Assembly (NCBI RefSeq): GCF_026914185.1
Contig: NC_070567.1
Location: 3,002,001-3,066,000, forward strand
DNA from: Puccinia triticina
Lineage: Eukaryota; Basidiomycota; Pucciniomycetes; Pucciniales; Pucciniaceae
Direction: 5' to 3'
Length of the DNA stretch: 64,000 bases
Shown here piece by piece: positions 44,500 to 56,285 of this stretch. Each line of letters starts with the position of its first letter. Position 1 is the stretch's first letter. The notes beneath the pieces are model-generated. The model was given only the letters and a program-made list of their open reading frames with translations. It had not been told where the DNA came from and ran no database searches. The position numbers and the translations under genes were made by a program.

Positions 44500-45146
44500 A
44501 AGGGGCACGGCATGGCGGTGCAAGGGTACACAGCGGTCTTGCATCCAATTGTAGTGGCTGGCGCGGTTGCCATGGGATTGGTCACATTTATGAGGGCCAC
44601 GGCGTGGCGTTGCAATATAGACGCGCGCGAGTGTCCTGGCCTGGCAAGGTTGAAATTTTTGAGGCAAGTATGTATTTATGTGGCCATGAGCTTATAAAAG
44701 GGGGGGGGGGCCTCTTGTTGCAATGAATCCCCAGGCGATTGGAGATGCTGCACTTCCAGCTATCCATTGTCCTCAACCCCTCCGCTGTTGCACGTGCGCA
44801 GTCTGAGGGGCAAAGAGTGGGCCCCCCACGGGTCTGCAGCCTTTGCTGCGGGCCGGAGGCCTTCACGTCCATCACTTTTGACCTGTGCGCTTTACGCGGG
44901 CTGGGTGTTGAGCCTGGGGGCACGGCTTTGCCGCTGTTGGAAAACTGGGTTGAGTGTGGTTGAATTTTTGTGCATTTTCTTTGTATTTTTGTTGAGAGGC
45001 AAAGTTGCAGGATTGTTCTTTTTCATTTTTGTATCTTGGGGAAACCCTTGATTTTTGTTTTTTGTGATTTGATGTATTTACAGAGGGAACCCTTGATTTT
45101 TTTTTTTTTTCAATTGTGGAAAAACTGTGTCTTTAATAAACTTGGA

Positions 45147-45700
45147 TGTATTAGCATGAGTGCACTACAAAATGAAGTCACCATCTCAACATATTGTGCC
45201 TTTTAAGTTTAAACAAAACAAGTTTTATTTGAAAAAAAAAATGATTATGCAGAGCTTTTCCTGAACCTGAAATATACTTATCTCTGACAAAAAAGGATAG
45301 GAGTATATGTTGTGCCTATGAGATTGTGACTTTCAAAAAAAAATGACTGTTTTGAAAAAATGTGGGTCAATTTCTTCATTTAATTCCTCAATATGCATTT
45401 TATGCTTGTTGAGCTGAGATTTATCCCTATAATCTATTACATATGATCCTCAACCATATTTCCCCTTAAAAATACCTGTTATTCAACCTGCATCATCAAG
45501 GTAAGTGTTTGAGGGAGGGTATTTCACCCAAGCTTACCTTCCCAAAGGAGCCTGTTCCAAATGTTGGACCAAAAAATATCCAGTATAAGAGGAGTTTTTC
45601 AGTGGCTATGCAGGCATGAGACCCTTTCTACATAAAAATTATTGAGAATTCTGGGAATCATCCTTCTGTTTTCTTTTTTTGGTATCCATTCTTGAAAATC
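45147..45700. other. AT-rich intergenic DNA
   Basis: No gene recognised; contains the upstream part of paralogue B. I cannot see B's first exon here. Confidence 0.4.
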
Positions 45701-45710
45701 TTTTTACAAT

Positions 45711-48590
45711 GAGGCATATCACATCTGCAAATGGCTGGGTGGTGCATCCCTGATCCTTGACTGCTGGGGAGGTCTCATCCAAGACCCTGAACCTTTTGAA
45801 GTGTGTAAGTGTTGGTGATACATTCCCTCCTGTCAATTGAGGATAAACTGACCACAGAAAACTCAAATGATCCATCTTTTGGCTGAACTCATGTATCAAA
45901 CTTCCAGTTAATGATGTCTATCACCATTCTGCATTTGATGGATTTCAATGGGGAGCTATTTCTAAAAATCCAAGCAAGAAGCATCACATTGAAAGAATCA
46001 CTAAGGCACTAAAAGAAAGCAAAGGCAAGTTTTTTCTCTGAAAAATTGAAATTGTTAAACAATTAAAGCCTATTACCTCCTACATAAATATTTATAGATC
46101 ATGAGGGTACCAGTAGGTTGGCAGCTATGATAAGTATGTACCCCTTTTCTAAATTCCTTCAATTTTTTATCAGGTTTGCTAATTCAACCTCTGAGGGAAA
46201 AATGATTGAACTTTATCTGCAACAGTTGCTGACCTTTCCGTAATCCTAAGCTATGGAAGGATTGACATTGAAGAAAAATGGGAAAAACACATGGTTAAGA
46301 GTAGGTTTACCAGAACTTCAACAGATTATACATTTTCTAAACCTTCAAGTCAAGAAAAGAATATACATATTTTTCTACACAAATGGTGTAACCGGAGTTT
46401 TAATGGTTGGACAAGGATACTGGATGATCATCATGCTTGGGGGTTATCTATTTGTAAAGATATAGAGACTTACAAACTACGAGTGAATCAGGAAACAGTA
46501 AGCCTTGCAATTGATTTTCACACCTTTGTTATGGCATGGAAATCTTCTATTTTGTATGACACAGTTGGTAAGTTAAATCCTAGTCTTTTGATCACAATTT
46601 TGGTTTTGATCCTAGCTGAGAATGATTTTTTGAATATAAAAAAATTACAAGCGGAGGCCCTGGTGTACTTTAAGCTTACATCTACTTGGCCACAATGTGG
46701 GAGTAGAATAGTAGAAAAGCTTTCCAAAAAAATTGATTTGAAGAATCTCTCCAAGCAGGGATCCTACAACAAAGTACTCAATATTCTCAAAATAAAACAT
46801 CCACATAGAGAGAAAATGATCAGAAACAATGGGATACTTGAAATACATGTGAGATTATCAAATGATTGTTGGTTATTTTGTTTTTTTCTCAGATTGGAGG
46901 GTTTTATATGTATTGATGAAATCTTGTTAAATTCTCATCTTTGCATTTTTGGTCCATTAGACATTTTTGTTTCTCAGATGCTGGGGGAGCCATCAATTAA
47001 TAAGGAAAACTTCTCAGGCTTTTGGTACAATCTAAATGATTTTGCATCCAAAAATGGACTAATTTTCATGAAAGATTTTCAGAAGTTGTGTTGCTATTTC
47101 AGCAAGGGAAGGCCCTTCGACAATTCCTTCCAGTATTATGAGCTTCTATCAGAAATTGGTATGAAACTAAAGAGTAATTTCAAAGCTAAGGCAATGACAG
47201 GAAGCACTTCACAAGTTTGTGAGACAAAAACAACAAAAATCAATATTGAGTCAGGGATTTCTTCCAGGAACTCAAAACCCTATTCCATCTCAGGAGGAGA
47301 TTCCTATTTAGAAGGAATTCTAATTTACAGAGGCAAATTGGTCTCAAGCTATGTAGAAGAGTTCTTGCGAGATGTAAGGAAAACAGGATCAATTTCCAGA
47401 TTCATTCCAACTCCACAAGCTACAAAATCACAACTGACTGAAATAGGTATGTAATTCAATGTGAACTCTTTTTCCATAGTGGAATCTTTTCATATGTGTG
47501 GTCTCTTTGTAATTTGAATGACATATTCCCTCCTGTTAAAATTTCTCCAACTCTTGGCTCTCCACTTATAAAGCCAATCTTGCATGTGAACATTCACTTC
47601 CAATCCACACAAGAATGAAAGACTTGATCAACTACAATCTGAAAGTTGAATTTGAAGGACATGGCTTTCCATATAGCATTCAAATTGTGTTCTTGTCACA
47701 CCTACTACCAAAGATTCAGAACCATAAATTGAAAGGCATGATATCTCAGATAAGTGAAGGTCTGGAAGATGAATTTAGAGGTCAATTCATAGCATTCAGA
47801 GTTTTAGTTGCCAATATGAAGTTGGAATTAGATTCAGGAAGCTCAAGTTTGGAGGAAATAAAAACCAAAAACAGTGATAAAGTTCTGTATTTATTAGCAA
47901 AATGTGAACTTAAACTTTTGCAACCCCATGACCCAATCATGATTGAGAAACATATACAAGGATTGGACTGGCTCAGAAACACTTTGCCTGAAAGCCTTTC
48001 CTCCATTAGCCTCAGGGATGCTGAAAGCTTGATTTTGGTTTTGAAAAATGGCAGGAGGCTTTTGAGAATTACACCACTCTTTAACCGCCTGGGTGAGTTG
48101 AGAAGTTTTTTTAATCCATCAGTAAATCTAAATTTTGCTGATTTCTCATAATTCTTTGGTGGAAGATTACTGTATGAAGATTAGAAACGAAGAGAAGAAA
48201 AATGAAATTTTCATGGATGTAGGGAATAAATTGAAATCACTCCGTGAAAAAATGTCAGAAAAGGAAATGAATATTTTGTCAGAAATACATGATTTCAATA
48301 TAGTAAAATTGAAGAAAGATAGCTACTCAATCTGGAAAGAACACATTATTGGAAAACTTGTAAAACTGCAACTCCCTGCTGCACAGGTTTTGGATGAAAT
48401 TTTATTTGATGCATCAAGGGGAAAACTACTTCAAGATTCTGGAAGAAAAAGCCTTGTGGAAGCGTATGGAAAAGTAGACAAGAAGTTCTTGTCTGAAGAA
48501 GCAAAGAAAAAATTGGATAACCTTTCTGATCTTTGGAGGATACATGAAGTTGAAAATAGAATTCTAACTGCTCTACCATTGGAGCAATAA
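45711..48590 (+). pseudogene. Paralogue B of the unrecognised eight-exon gene, probably damaged
   Basis: Exons matching A one for one: to 45804, 45908-46024, 46098-46133, 46226-46567, 46652-46867, 46961-47446, 47574-48092, and homologous sequence 48145-48590. Exons 2 and 6 have exactly the same lengths as in A (117 and 486 bp). Exon 2 ends at a GC donor (GCAAGT at 46025). Two faults are visible: the 5' part has a TGA a few codons upstream of the CWGG block with no ATG between, and no AG precedes the last exon in the right frame (A has CTCAG there), so reading through ends at a TAA near 48150. Earlier exons are open. It may be a recent pseudogene, or it may use an end I cannot see. Function unknown. 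Confidence 0.6.
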
Positions 48591-48826
48591 AATCTGCATC
48601 ACGTTTATTCCCAAATATTCAACTCCATATAGGGGAAATATACCATCTCAGAGTTTTTTTTTCTTGTAAAGATTCTCATAGATTTCACTCTCATACATTT
48701 CTAAGCTTTCTGAATTTTTGAGATTACCACTTCTGCTTCCTTTTGCCTCTTATCATAGATATATCCTTTTGTGTATTCCAATCAAGTGAGATTAATTTAC
48801 ACAATGATCAAACACCCACCAGGGGA

Positions 48827-49925
48827 GACTTTGGCACACTCTCCAGAGAGTGCCAGAGTCTAATTTTATGTTGTTCTGGGTCTGATGTGAGTCAGATGTG
48901 GATTAGTAAACGATTGATAAATTCTTCTGAAGTCAATGGGAAGTGTGTCAGAAGTGATGCGGAATTATCACAGGACCTTGTGCAATGTTGTATAGAACCA
49001 TTTAATATTCTAAGGATAAATTAATTACAATTGGTCATGAAATCATATTTAATCAATGCCTAATTATGACTCATTGATGGTGAATTTCTGTTGATCAATT
49101 TTCTATGTCAAAGGGGTTCCAAAAAACGTAAATGTGACTTGCGGGGTCTCTCATGGCTTTCTGACCAGTTTTTACTTGTAATGGAGCTGTGAAAGGCCCC
49201 TCCAGTATCTGTCACCCTAATGTACGCGCGTACACAAGGGTGACATTGGCAAAGTGGAAAAAAACTCACATGCATGTGCATGGAGACATTGGAAAACAAA
49301 CAAACACAAAAACAACTCACAACCTTATATGTGTTAAGAAGCCAGGACGTCTATCTGAAATCTGGAACCACACACCTCCAAGCTTGACTAGACTCATATT
49401 TTCACCCTACTTTCATACTTTTTTGGCCCAATTCTAGATGATACCGGCCTTCTTCAGGGAAATAAGCCAATTCAGATGGGCCTTTCACATCATTCTAACA
49501 GGGGTGTACATGTTGCTGATCTGCCGGAGGCGCAACCTGCAATTTTTAACAAACTTACACACGTGCACATGACAGTTACATTAGCAAAGTGAAAACAATG
49601 ACCAACTTCATGCGCACATAAATAATATGAATTGAACCCCAATAATTCATGTCAATTACCAAGCAGTTCAAATTGAATTCTGATTTGATTGTGGCCATTG
49701 TGTCTTAGTGGTTTCAACCGCGTTCCAGTTGTGTTCCAGTTTACTTCTGCATGACTTCCGGATGGTTTATGCATGAATCCAGGGTCAGTTTCAGATCATT
49801 TGTGGATTAGTTCCAGAATTTTTCATTAATTCTTACACTACATTCATCAAAGGCATCCAGCACAGTTATGGAAAAAGTGTACATTATGGCACTCTCTGGA
49901 GAGTGTGTCAAAATATCCCCTGGTG
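48827..49925. mobile_element. 1.1-kb CACTA-like non-autonomous element, 3-bp target duplication
   Basis: CACCAGGGGA at the left and the complement of CACCAGGGGATA at the right, each followed by TTTGRCACACTCTCCAGAGAGTGCCA in pattern. ACC is repeated at 48824-48826 and 49926-49928. Near the centre (49207-49245) is a hairpin TGTCACCCTAATGTACGCGCG/CGCGTACACAAGGGTGACA. No coding capacity. A half-copy of the same end is at about 60190-60225. Confidence 0.85.
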
Positions 49926-50875
49926 ACCCAAATTGGATTTCAAGTGTGGATCTGGATGATAGCATACCATTTATTTACCCTTTTTTTTTTTTGATGGGTT
50001 CTGCCACATTCTCCTCTTTTCAGTTGGAATTTTAAGTATAGATTTCTGTGGTTTTCTTGCTTTGATGGTTTGATTGGTTCTCCACTGATGCTGACCATGG
50101 TTGATTAAGCCAAACTGCAGTGCCATTGTGACCAATGGTTTAGGAACTAGAGATTATCAGTCCAGAGACAAGCTTAACACAGACTCTCTGGATCAGAGCC
50201 CCACAGGGTCTCTGTCTCTCAGAGAGGCTTGCCCCCAAGCAGCAAATTCTGGTGTGTGAGCTGACAGGAGCTGATGGGCCTTGGACTTGGGCAGTACCCA
50301 ATTTTCACCAAACTAAATATTACACATTTCTCATTCAACATATTTGTTATTGTCTCACAAGTAGCATGAACTTGTAGCCTGGCTTCTTGCCCACCCAACC
50401 ATCCATCCATCATCTATCCACCCCCCCAGAGAAGTACCAGACATCCTTTCAAAAATCATGATGAGCTCTTTTCCAAAACTCAAACCCTTGTTTTTTTCAC
50501 TCCTGTACACTAAATTTACCCTGTATCCTTTTGATGTCCGGTGATGTTACCTCAGAATTGTTTGAAAAAGAGATGGATAATATGCACTTTGGGATGTGCA
50601 CACAGCTCTCATGTACTTACTGCACATGTGCGAATGTACAATCAATCCACGAATCTTGGGAAGATGATTTTACAAGCTTTGGCACTTCCAGATAGTTTGA
50701 GTTAATAAGATATGGCCAATGTAGGATGGAAGGTAAGATTCAGGCCTTCAATTTGGCACCAGGGCGGGCCATCTAGCCCACGGGATGCTGTGGTGGTGTG
50801 GTCACGTGTTGAAGTTGGACACCAGCCAAATGGGTTGAGGTGGTCCTCAGCGCTCATGCCAAAATTGGCAACTTA
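49926..50875. other. No gene recognised
   Basis: Contains a weak inverted repeat around 50155-50240 (AGAGACAAGCTTAA, CTCTCAGAGAGGCTTG). Nothing else supported. Confidence 0.4.
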
Positions 50876-50879
50876 CTCC

Positions 50880-50945
50880 CAAGTCCCTCCTTCGGAGGAG
50901 GGGCGCGGCGGCGCCTGTGCCAACTCAGAAGGCAGGGACTCATAG
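50880..50945. mobile_element. MITE-like fragment upstream of RPL39
   Basis: AAGTCCCTCCTTCGGAGGAGG start and AGGCAGGGACT end, same family as 34870 and 41607. It lies about 220 bp before the RPL39 start codon. Confidence 0.45.
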
Positions 50946-51167
50946 TTCGGTCCGGAGATGGTTTGAATAATACAGGGTTGGTGCCGGGCTCAGCCAACCC
51001 GACCCGCTTCTGGTCTCCTGTGGGGACCTTCCTCCGCGCGATGTGGTACCGGCTGCGCCTGCGCTCCTGCAGCCGAAACCTAACCTAGTGACATTCGGCT
51101 TGTAAAGCCTTGCCTCGCACCGTCACTGCCGGTAGACAGCACGGAACACCCACGTCAACTCTGCACC

Positions 51168-51576
51168 ATGGTAAGTGCACACTAGGTCGTTTCAGCACTT
51201 CTCAACGGATAACTAATGCACTCCATTTCTTTCCTCTCTCTACGATTAGTCATCGAACAAGACATTCCGCGTTAAACGATGCCTTGCCAAGGCCCAAGTC
51301 CAAAACAGGTCAGCTCTCACTCCACTTCTTTGTCAACCACAAGCGTCCAACTTATCGATCTTCCTTGTGCTCTACTCTTCAGACCTATTCCTCAGTGGTG
51401 CCGATTGAAAACCGACGCTAAGAGTGGGCTCACAATCTTTCCCCCCAACTTATAGTCGTCCGACTCGCTTCACCCTGCAAAACCGTCAAGGATGCTGATA
51501 TCGATTCTTTCTTCTACCTCCAGTCACCTATAACGCGAAGCGCAGACACTGGCGCCGAACAAAACTCAACCTCTAA
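51168..51576 (+). CDS. RPL39: Large-subunit ribosomal protein eL39
   Basis: Four exons: 51168-51170 (the ATG alone), 51250-51308, 51383-51423, 51524-51576, all with GT-AG introns of 79, 74 and 100 bp and consistent phases. They encode 51 residues, exactly the family length. The sequence shows the eL39 pattern throughout: SSNKTFRVKRCLAKAQ, QNRPIPQW in the middle and YNAKRRHWRRTKLNL at the end. The protein lines the nascent-chain exit tunnel of the 60S subunit. It is highly basic, with no acidic stretch. An intron right after the start codon is common in fungal ribosomal protein genes. No part is long enough to stand out as an open frame. MITE-like pieces flank it on both sides, and no break is visible. 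Confidence 0.96.
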
Positions 51577-51749
51577 GCCCTTCATTCGACCCCGATTCCT
51601 CTCAGCCCTTTCAAGTTAGCATGTACTAGAGAAATGAGGTCGTTTGTTGTCCATCGTATTCCACGAGGTTCCTCTACGTAGTCAGATCTTATCTCTAGTC
51701 CAGCCTTGGCTGGCGGGAAGCGCCCCTCGCGCGAAATGTGAGCCCCCGA

Positions 51750-51840
51750 AGGAGCTAACCTAACCAAGTCCCTCCTCTGCGGGGCTGAGTGGGGAGTGCC
51801 GCCGACCGCAGGGAGGGACCAATCCAAGCCGGAGGTGCTT
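51750..51840. mobile_element. MITE-like inverted repeat downstream of RPL39
   Basis: CTAACCAAGTCCCTCCTCTGCGG on the left, pattern mirrored by CCGCAGGGAGGGACCAA on the right. No target duplication found. It lies about 175 bp after the RPL39 stop. Confidence 0.6.
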
Positions 51841-52417
51841 GCCTGAGAGCATAGGGCAAAACCCTGGTTCAACTTTGAGAGCATGTAGCTCGCTCGTTTT
51901 GCGAGCTACATATGAGGTTCCGGCCATGCATGGACGCGAATGCATCCTGTCTGTCTTTCTATCGACTCCCTCCTTGAAGAGGTCACTTGAACAAAAAAGA
52001 GAAAAGCAAATTTCCCCGCTCGGACCTGCGGGACCAGGCACTGGCCAAGAAGAGGATGGTCTTGGCTTGCCACTTTTTTCAAAAATCAATCAAAAAATCC
52101 CTTGATGGTATTGTGATCAGGCGGAAGAGCTTAAAAAATCAACAAAGTGTCTACAGTGCCCCCCACAACTTCTCAACTACCCCTACAGGGGGGTTCCAAA
52201 TTTTGGAGATTTTTTTTCCCAAAATCTATTAGGACACAGGGCTATACTCCTAATCTCAATGAGGAAAGAGAATAGGAGCCGGGCTGGGCTACCGCGTATA
52301 GTCTACATACAAGGTTAGGTTTTGGGAACAAGCGGTATCACTCTACTAAGTTTGGTTGTTGAGTAAGTACATAGTATGGATATGTACTATGCAATCTTGA
52401 CTAGTTGTCTAAAAAAA
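51841..52417. other. No gene recognised
   Basis: Short competing frames only. Confidence 0.4.
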
Positions 52418-53096
52418 TCCAAGTTTATTAAAGACACAGTTTTGCCACAAGTGAAAAAAAAAATTCAAGGGTTCCCCCTGTATATACACAAAATCAAAAA
52501 AAGAAAACAAGGGTTCCCCAAGTCACAAAAAATGCACAAAAAAGTCTACAAATCTCCTTTCAACACACATTCAAAAAAATTATAAAAAATTTAAGAGCAC
52601 CCAAGCAAATCTCCCAGCCTTCCAACAGTGGCAAAGCCGTGCCCCCAGGCTCATCACCCAGCCCGCATCAAGCGCACAAGTCAAAAGTGATGGACCTGAA
52701 GGCCCCCGGCCCGCAGACCCGTGGGGGGCCCACTCTTTGCCCGTCAGACTGCACACACACAACAGCGGAGGGGTTGAGGACAACAGATAGCTGGAAGTGC
52801 AGCATCTCCAATTGCCTGGGGATTCAACTCAACACCCAACTATTGGCCTTTTAAGCTTTCCACTCAAACACTCAACTCAAATCTCAGACTCCCAAGACCA
52901 GAAAATTTGCACCTGCATATGCCAACGCCACGCTGTGGCCCTTGTAACTGTACATGATTCCATTGAAACTGCGCCAGCCACTACAGATCCGGATGAGAGA
53001 CTGATATATACCCTTGATTCCAGTATTCATTTGGCTTTGCCTACTTAATACAGCGCACCCCGCGGGCCTTGCAACCATTCTTGACTACACTTTGAC
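52418..53096 (+). mobile_element. Helitron 3, 5' part
   Basis: TCCAAGTTTATTAAAGACAC at 52418, preceded by A, is the Helitron 5' terminus. The next 400 bp are the inverted equivalent of 44755-45146. The element probably continues past the hAT insertion at 53097-56285 into the region with the kinase fragment; its 3' CTAG end was not found. Confidence 0.65.
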
Positions 53097-56000
53097 CAGG
53101 GCATAGCACGGTGGTATTCGACTGGTTTTATGAGACCCTCGAATACTGATTCGTTGAATATTCGAGTATTCGGAGATATTCGACCAAAATACTTACAAAA
53201 TTTACCAAAAACACCAAAAAAGGTGTTTTTTGGTGTTTTCAGTTGTTTCTCACAATCCAGGGGGGTTTAATTGTATTCAGAGTCGTGTATTTCAATTTCC
53301 TCATTCAGTAGTAATAGCTATTTAATATTTATTCATGCCTTTTACATAATTTTGAGCTATTCAGATAGTCAGATAGTTATTTGAGGAAAAAAAAAAATCA
53401 TGTATGTAGAAGGGGAAACTACTAGTTGAGACTCATATCCTTACAAGCTGAAGCCATATCAACCAGCTTTCCACGCAGCCAAGACTGCATACACATATTT
53501 GCTTCGACTGAGTCACCAGAGAGGGAGACTCGTTTGACTGTTACTAGATTACCGGACTGTGAGAAAACACGTTCGCTTGCTGCTGAGCTGGCTGGAATGG
53601 CAAGGTAGTCTTTTGCGATCGATGAAAGGGTTGGAAGTAGATTCAGATTTTCCTTCCACCAAGTGATGATATCTTTCTCAAATGGTGGTTCGGGCATCTG
53701 CAGGTAGGTCAAGATCTCGTCGTTCTCAGATGGTTTTGAAGTCTTCTTGTAGCTTTGTAATGGATGGAGTCATTCTTTATCTTTCTTATTGGAAACCGAT
53801 TGAGAGCTTGTAACATTGGAGCTTCCTTTGGACCGATCGGATGAAAGTTTAGTTGAGTATTCATGGAATGTTGCCCGTAAGACCTTCATTGCTTCATCTT
53901 TGTACTTAATCTGGGTCTCCCCACTAGCATCATCATCGTTGTCAGCGTCAAACGGTCGTTGTTCAAAAAGTGCGAACTTGAAGCGCGGATCCAAAACAAC
54001 GGCAAGAATTGAGTGATGGGAGTGCACTGAATAGTATCCTTGAAGCTTGCCCATAGCCACATTAGCGGCCTCAATCATGACCGTTCTAGATGGACGCCGC
54101 AATTTGGTGAATTTCTTGATTGTTTTGTTGCAGTGGTCGGTGAGAGCAATATACCACGGGATGACAGTCGTTAGATTTGCATAGACTTCGCCCTGGGTAT
54201 TGACCGATGCCTGTTGGAACTTCTCCAAAAAAGAGTGAATCCACTCAAACAGGTCCCATTCATCTTCATTTATTGGCTCCTGTTACATACATAAAAAAAA
54301 ATCATACCATTAACAAATCTGCAAGGCGTTCAAAAATCGACTTGAGGTACTGACCATCTCACGAGCTTTCTTATTGTGAGCCTTGCGCACCGCTTCAATA
54401 ACTTCAGATTGGCCAGAGCCTGATTTCCCCTTCTTTGATTTTGATTTTGATTTCAATTTCTTTTTTTTTTCCCTTTTGACTAGGTCACTCAAGTTTCTTG
54501 TATGAGGAGATAAGGTTGTCAATTGCCGGTCTTTGAAGGAGAGATAGATCGAGCATATCATATGTGGAATTCCAGCGTGTGGCGTTGTTAATGATTGGTT
54601 TTGCTGCTTTTACATCATTATCCTTGCAGAGATCCTGAAACGCACTGAAGATTTGATCGGATTGTCGGATATGTAGGATAACCGTCCGAAGTTTAGTCAA
54701 AGAATCCTCCACAACCTTCAGGACTTCATTTGCCGCAAGATTCAAGATGTGTGCAAAACATCGTATGTGAGCTTCTGGAGAGGACAAAAGGTTTGTAGTG
54801 AGGGCGGTCTCAATGAATTTGTTGTTGTTTGATGCATTGTCCAAAGTGATGGATATGATGCGCTTCCCAAGATACGAGAGGTTGATTTCGTCACTTGAAG
54901 GATCTTCATTGTCATCACTATTCACGTCTTGAGCAGCGGTATCGGAAGAGCTAGATTCATTGTCGGAGGTATCATTGATGTGGATTGCCTTTCGTTTGTT
55001 TGAAGTGGAGCGTTCGGAAAGGCAGAAAAATTCCTCAAAGATCTCGACAATTTTGTCGTGGATGTTGGCACCGGTGTGCTTATCCCGGAAGGATTTGAAC
55101 CCAATCGTGGCGGAAACCGGAGCCCATTCTTTTGAAATGAAATGACAGGTGAGTGAGATATACGGGGTTCCGCCAGCCGAGGACCAGATATCGGTTGTAA
55201 AAGAGAATTGCTCTGATTGACTTTTCAAGAAGCTAAAGACTGCAGGCTTACTGTTTGCGTAGAGGGCCTTAATTCGCCAAGAAACCGTATGCTCGCTAAA
55301 GATCGTGATACCAGGGTCGAGGCCTCGGATCATCTTGATAAATTCCGGAGATTTCACTTTTGCGTAGGGAAGCTGGTCTTCAATGATCCAGTCAATAAGG
55401 TTGGTGTTGAAAGTCGACTGTCGGGACTGGAGCATGAGCTTTTGAAGAGGTCCTTTTGGTTTAGATAATGACATCGACTGGGTACTGGTAGCGGCTGGAG
55501 TAGGGGTACTGGAGCTATGTGGAGTTTGAAGGTTTTCTTCGGCATTTTCGGCAGCTTCGGCAGCTTCAAGGGCGAGTTTCCGTTCGCCAGGATGCTTCCG
55601 AGCCACATGGTTCACCAAGTTGGCCTTTGTGGTCTTGTTTGATATGAGAGATTCGCCACAGTTGTCGAGCAAGCAGACTCGTTTGCCTTTTGAATCCGGA
55701 GGAGCAAAAAAAGAGACCGCTGTCTCTGATTGGTTGACGCCGGTCGATTTACTACACCTCTGAGAATTCACTTGAACTTCCGGAGATGGCAACGGATCTG
55801 GTTGAGATTGTGATTTTCCTGGGGGATCATCCACATCGGCTGTACTCATTATGCTTTCAGTGTAAACAAAGGTGAAAGAAATGACAGATCAAGGATCAGT
55901 CTGAATCCGGAGTTTCCGATTGAGCTTCTTCCGGTATAGATTAAAGGGCAAGCTAAACTTACCTGTTGACTCCTGAAGGCCTCTGACAGTCGAGATTTGT

Positions 56001-56285
56001 TAGTGGCGGTGGTTGGTACTGGTAGGGTGCCGGTCCCGGACTTGTGATACTGATATCAGCGGGCCCAGTGGATATCAGCAGCCCCGGTGGTGCATAGGGC
56101 AGCCCCGGGGCCAGCAAAGGGCCTATAAAAACTCCTCCGGGGGCCAAAAGGCCCCCTCTGTCAGTTTTAAGAGATATTTGAGCCTATTCGAATATTCAAC
56201 CAAAAATCTGCTCTCTCACTATTTGACTCAGATCAAATCGATTTGAGTATTCGTATTCGTATTCGATTCGATGTGCTATGCCCTG
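53097..56285 (-). mobile_element. hAT transposon, near-intact, 8-bp target duplication
   Basis: Perfect 13-bp terminal inverted repeats (CAGGGCATAGCAC) and a perfect 8-bp duplication ACTTTGAC (53089-53096, 56286-56293) define a 3,189-bp element. The subterminal DNA at both ends has repeated ATTCGAATATTCG-like motifs, suited to transposase binding. It encodes one transposase on the minus strand. The identical ends and duplications point to a recent insertion. It sits inside Helitron 3. Confidence 0.95.
53422..55849 (-). CDS. hAT transposase (BED zinc finger, hATC), one frameshift and one stop
   Basis: ATG at 55849. The first 454 codons are open: an N-terminal BED-type zinc finger (two Cys in VCLLDNCGESL, then NLVNHVARKHPG with two His), then the RNase H-like core with SFTTDIWSS, ISITLDNASNNN and HIRCFAHILNLAANEVLK. 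At about 54485 the frame ends in TGA but continues in the neighbouring frame with a Lys-rich linker (54480-54360), so there is a 1-base shift or an unseen splice. After an intron (donor near 54357, acceptor near 54281) come WIHSFLEKFQQA and VVLDPRFKFALF. An in-frame TGA at 53770 precedes the C-terminal dimerisation domain: WWKENLNLLPTLSSIAKDYL, IPASSAASERVFSQSG. The function is cut-and-paste transposition; whether this copy still works is doubtful. Confidence 0.88.

Larger units (their letters stand above)
32607..45146 (-). mobile_element. Helitron 1 (non-autonomous), split by a Gypsy element
   Basis: The minus-strand 3' end is at 32607 (CTAG next to A32606, GCGGC/GCAGC hairpin just inside) and the 5' end at 45146 (TCCAAGTTTATTAAAGACAC, T at 45147). 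The two flanks give the A-T insertion site Helitrons use. Subtracting the Gypsy insert (35074-44499) and its 5-bp duplication leaves about 3.1 kb. It carries no helicase; it contains unrecognised GC-rich fragments at 33540-34200 and two MITE-like pieces. The pairing of these two ends is inferred from orientation and nesting. Confidence 0.7.
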
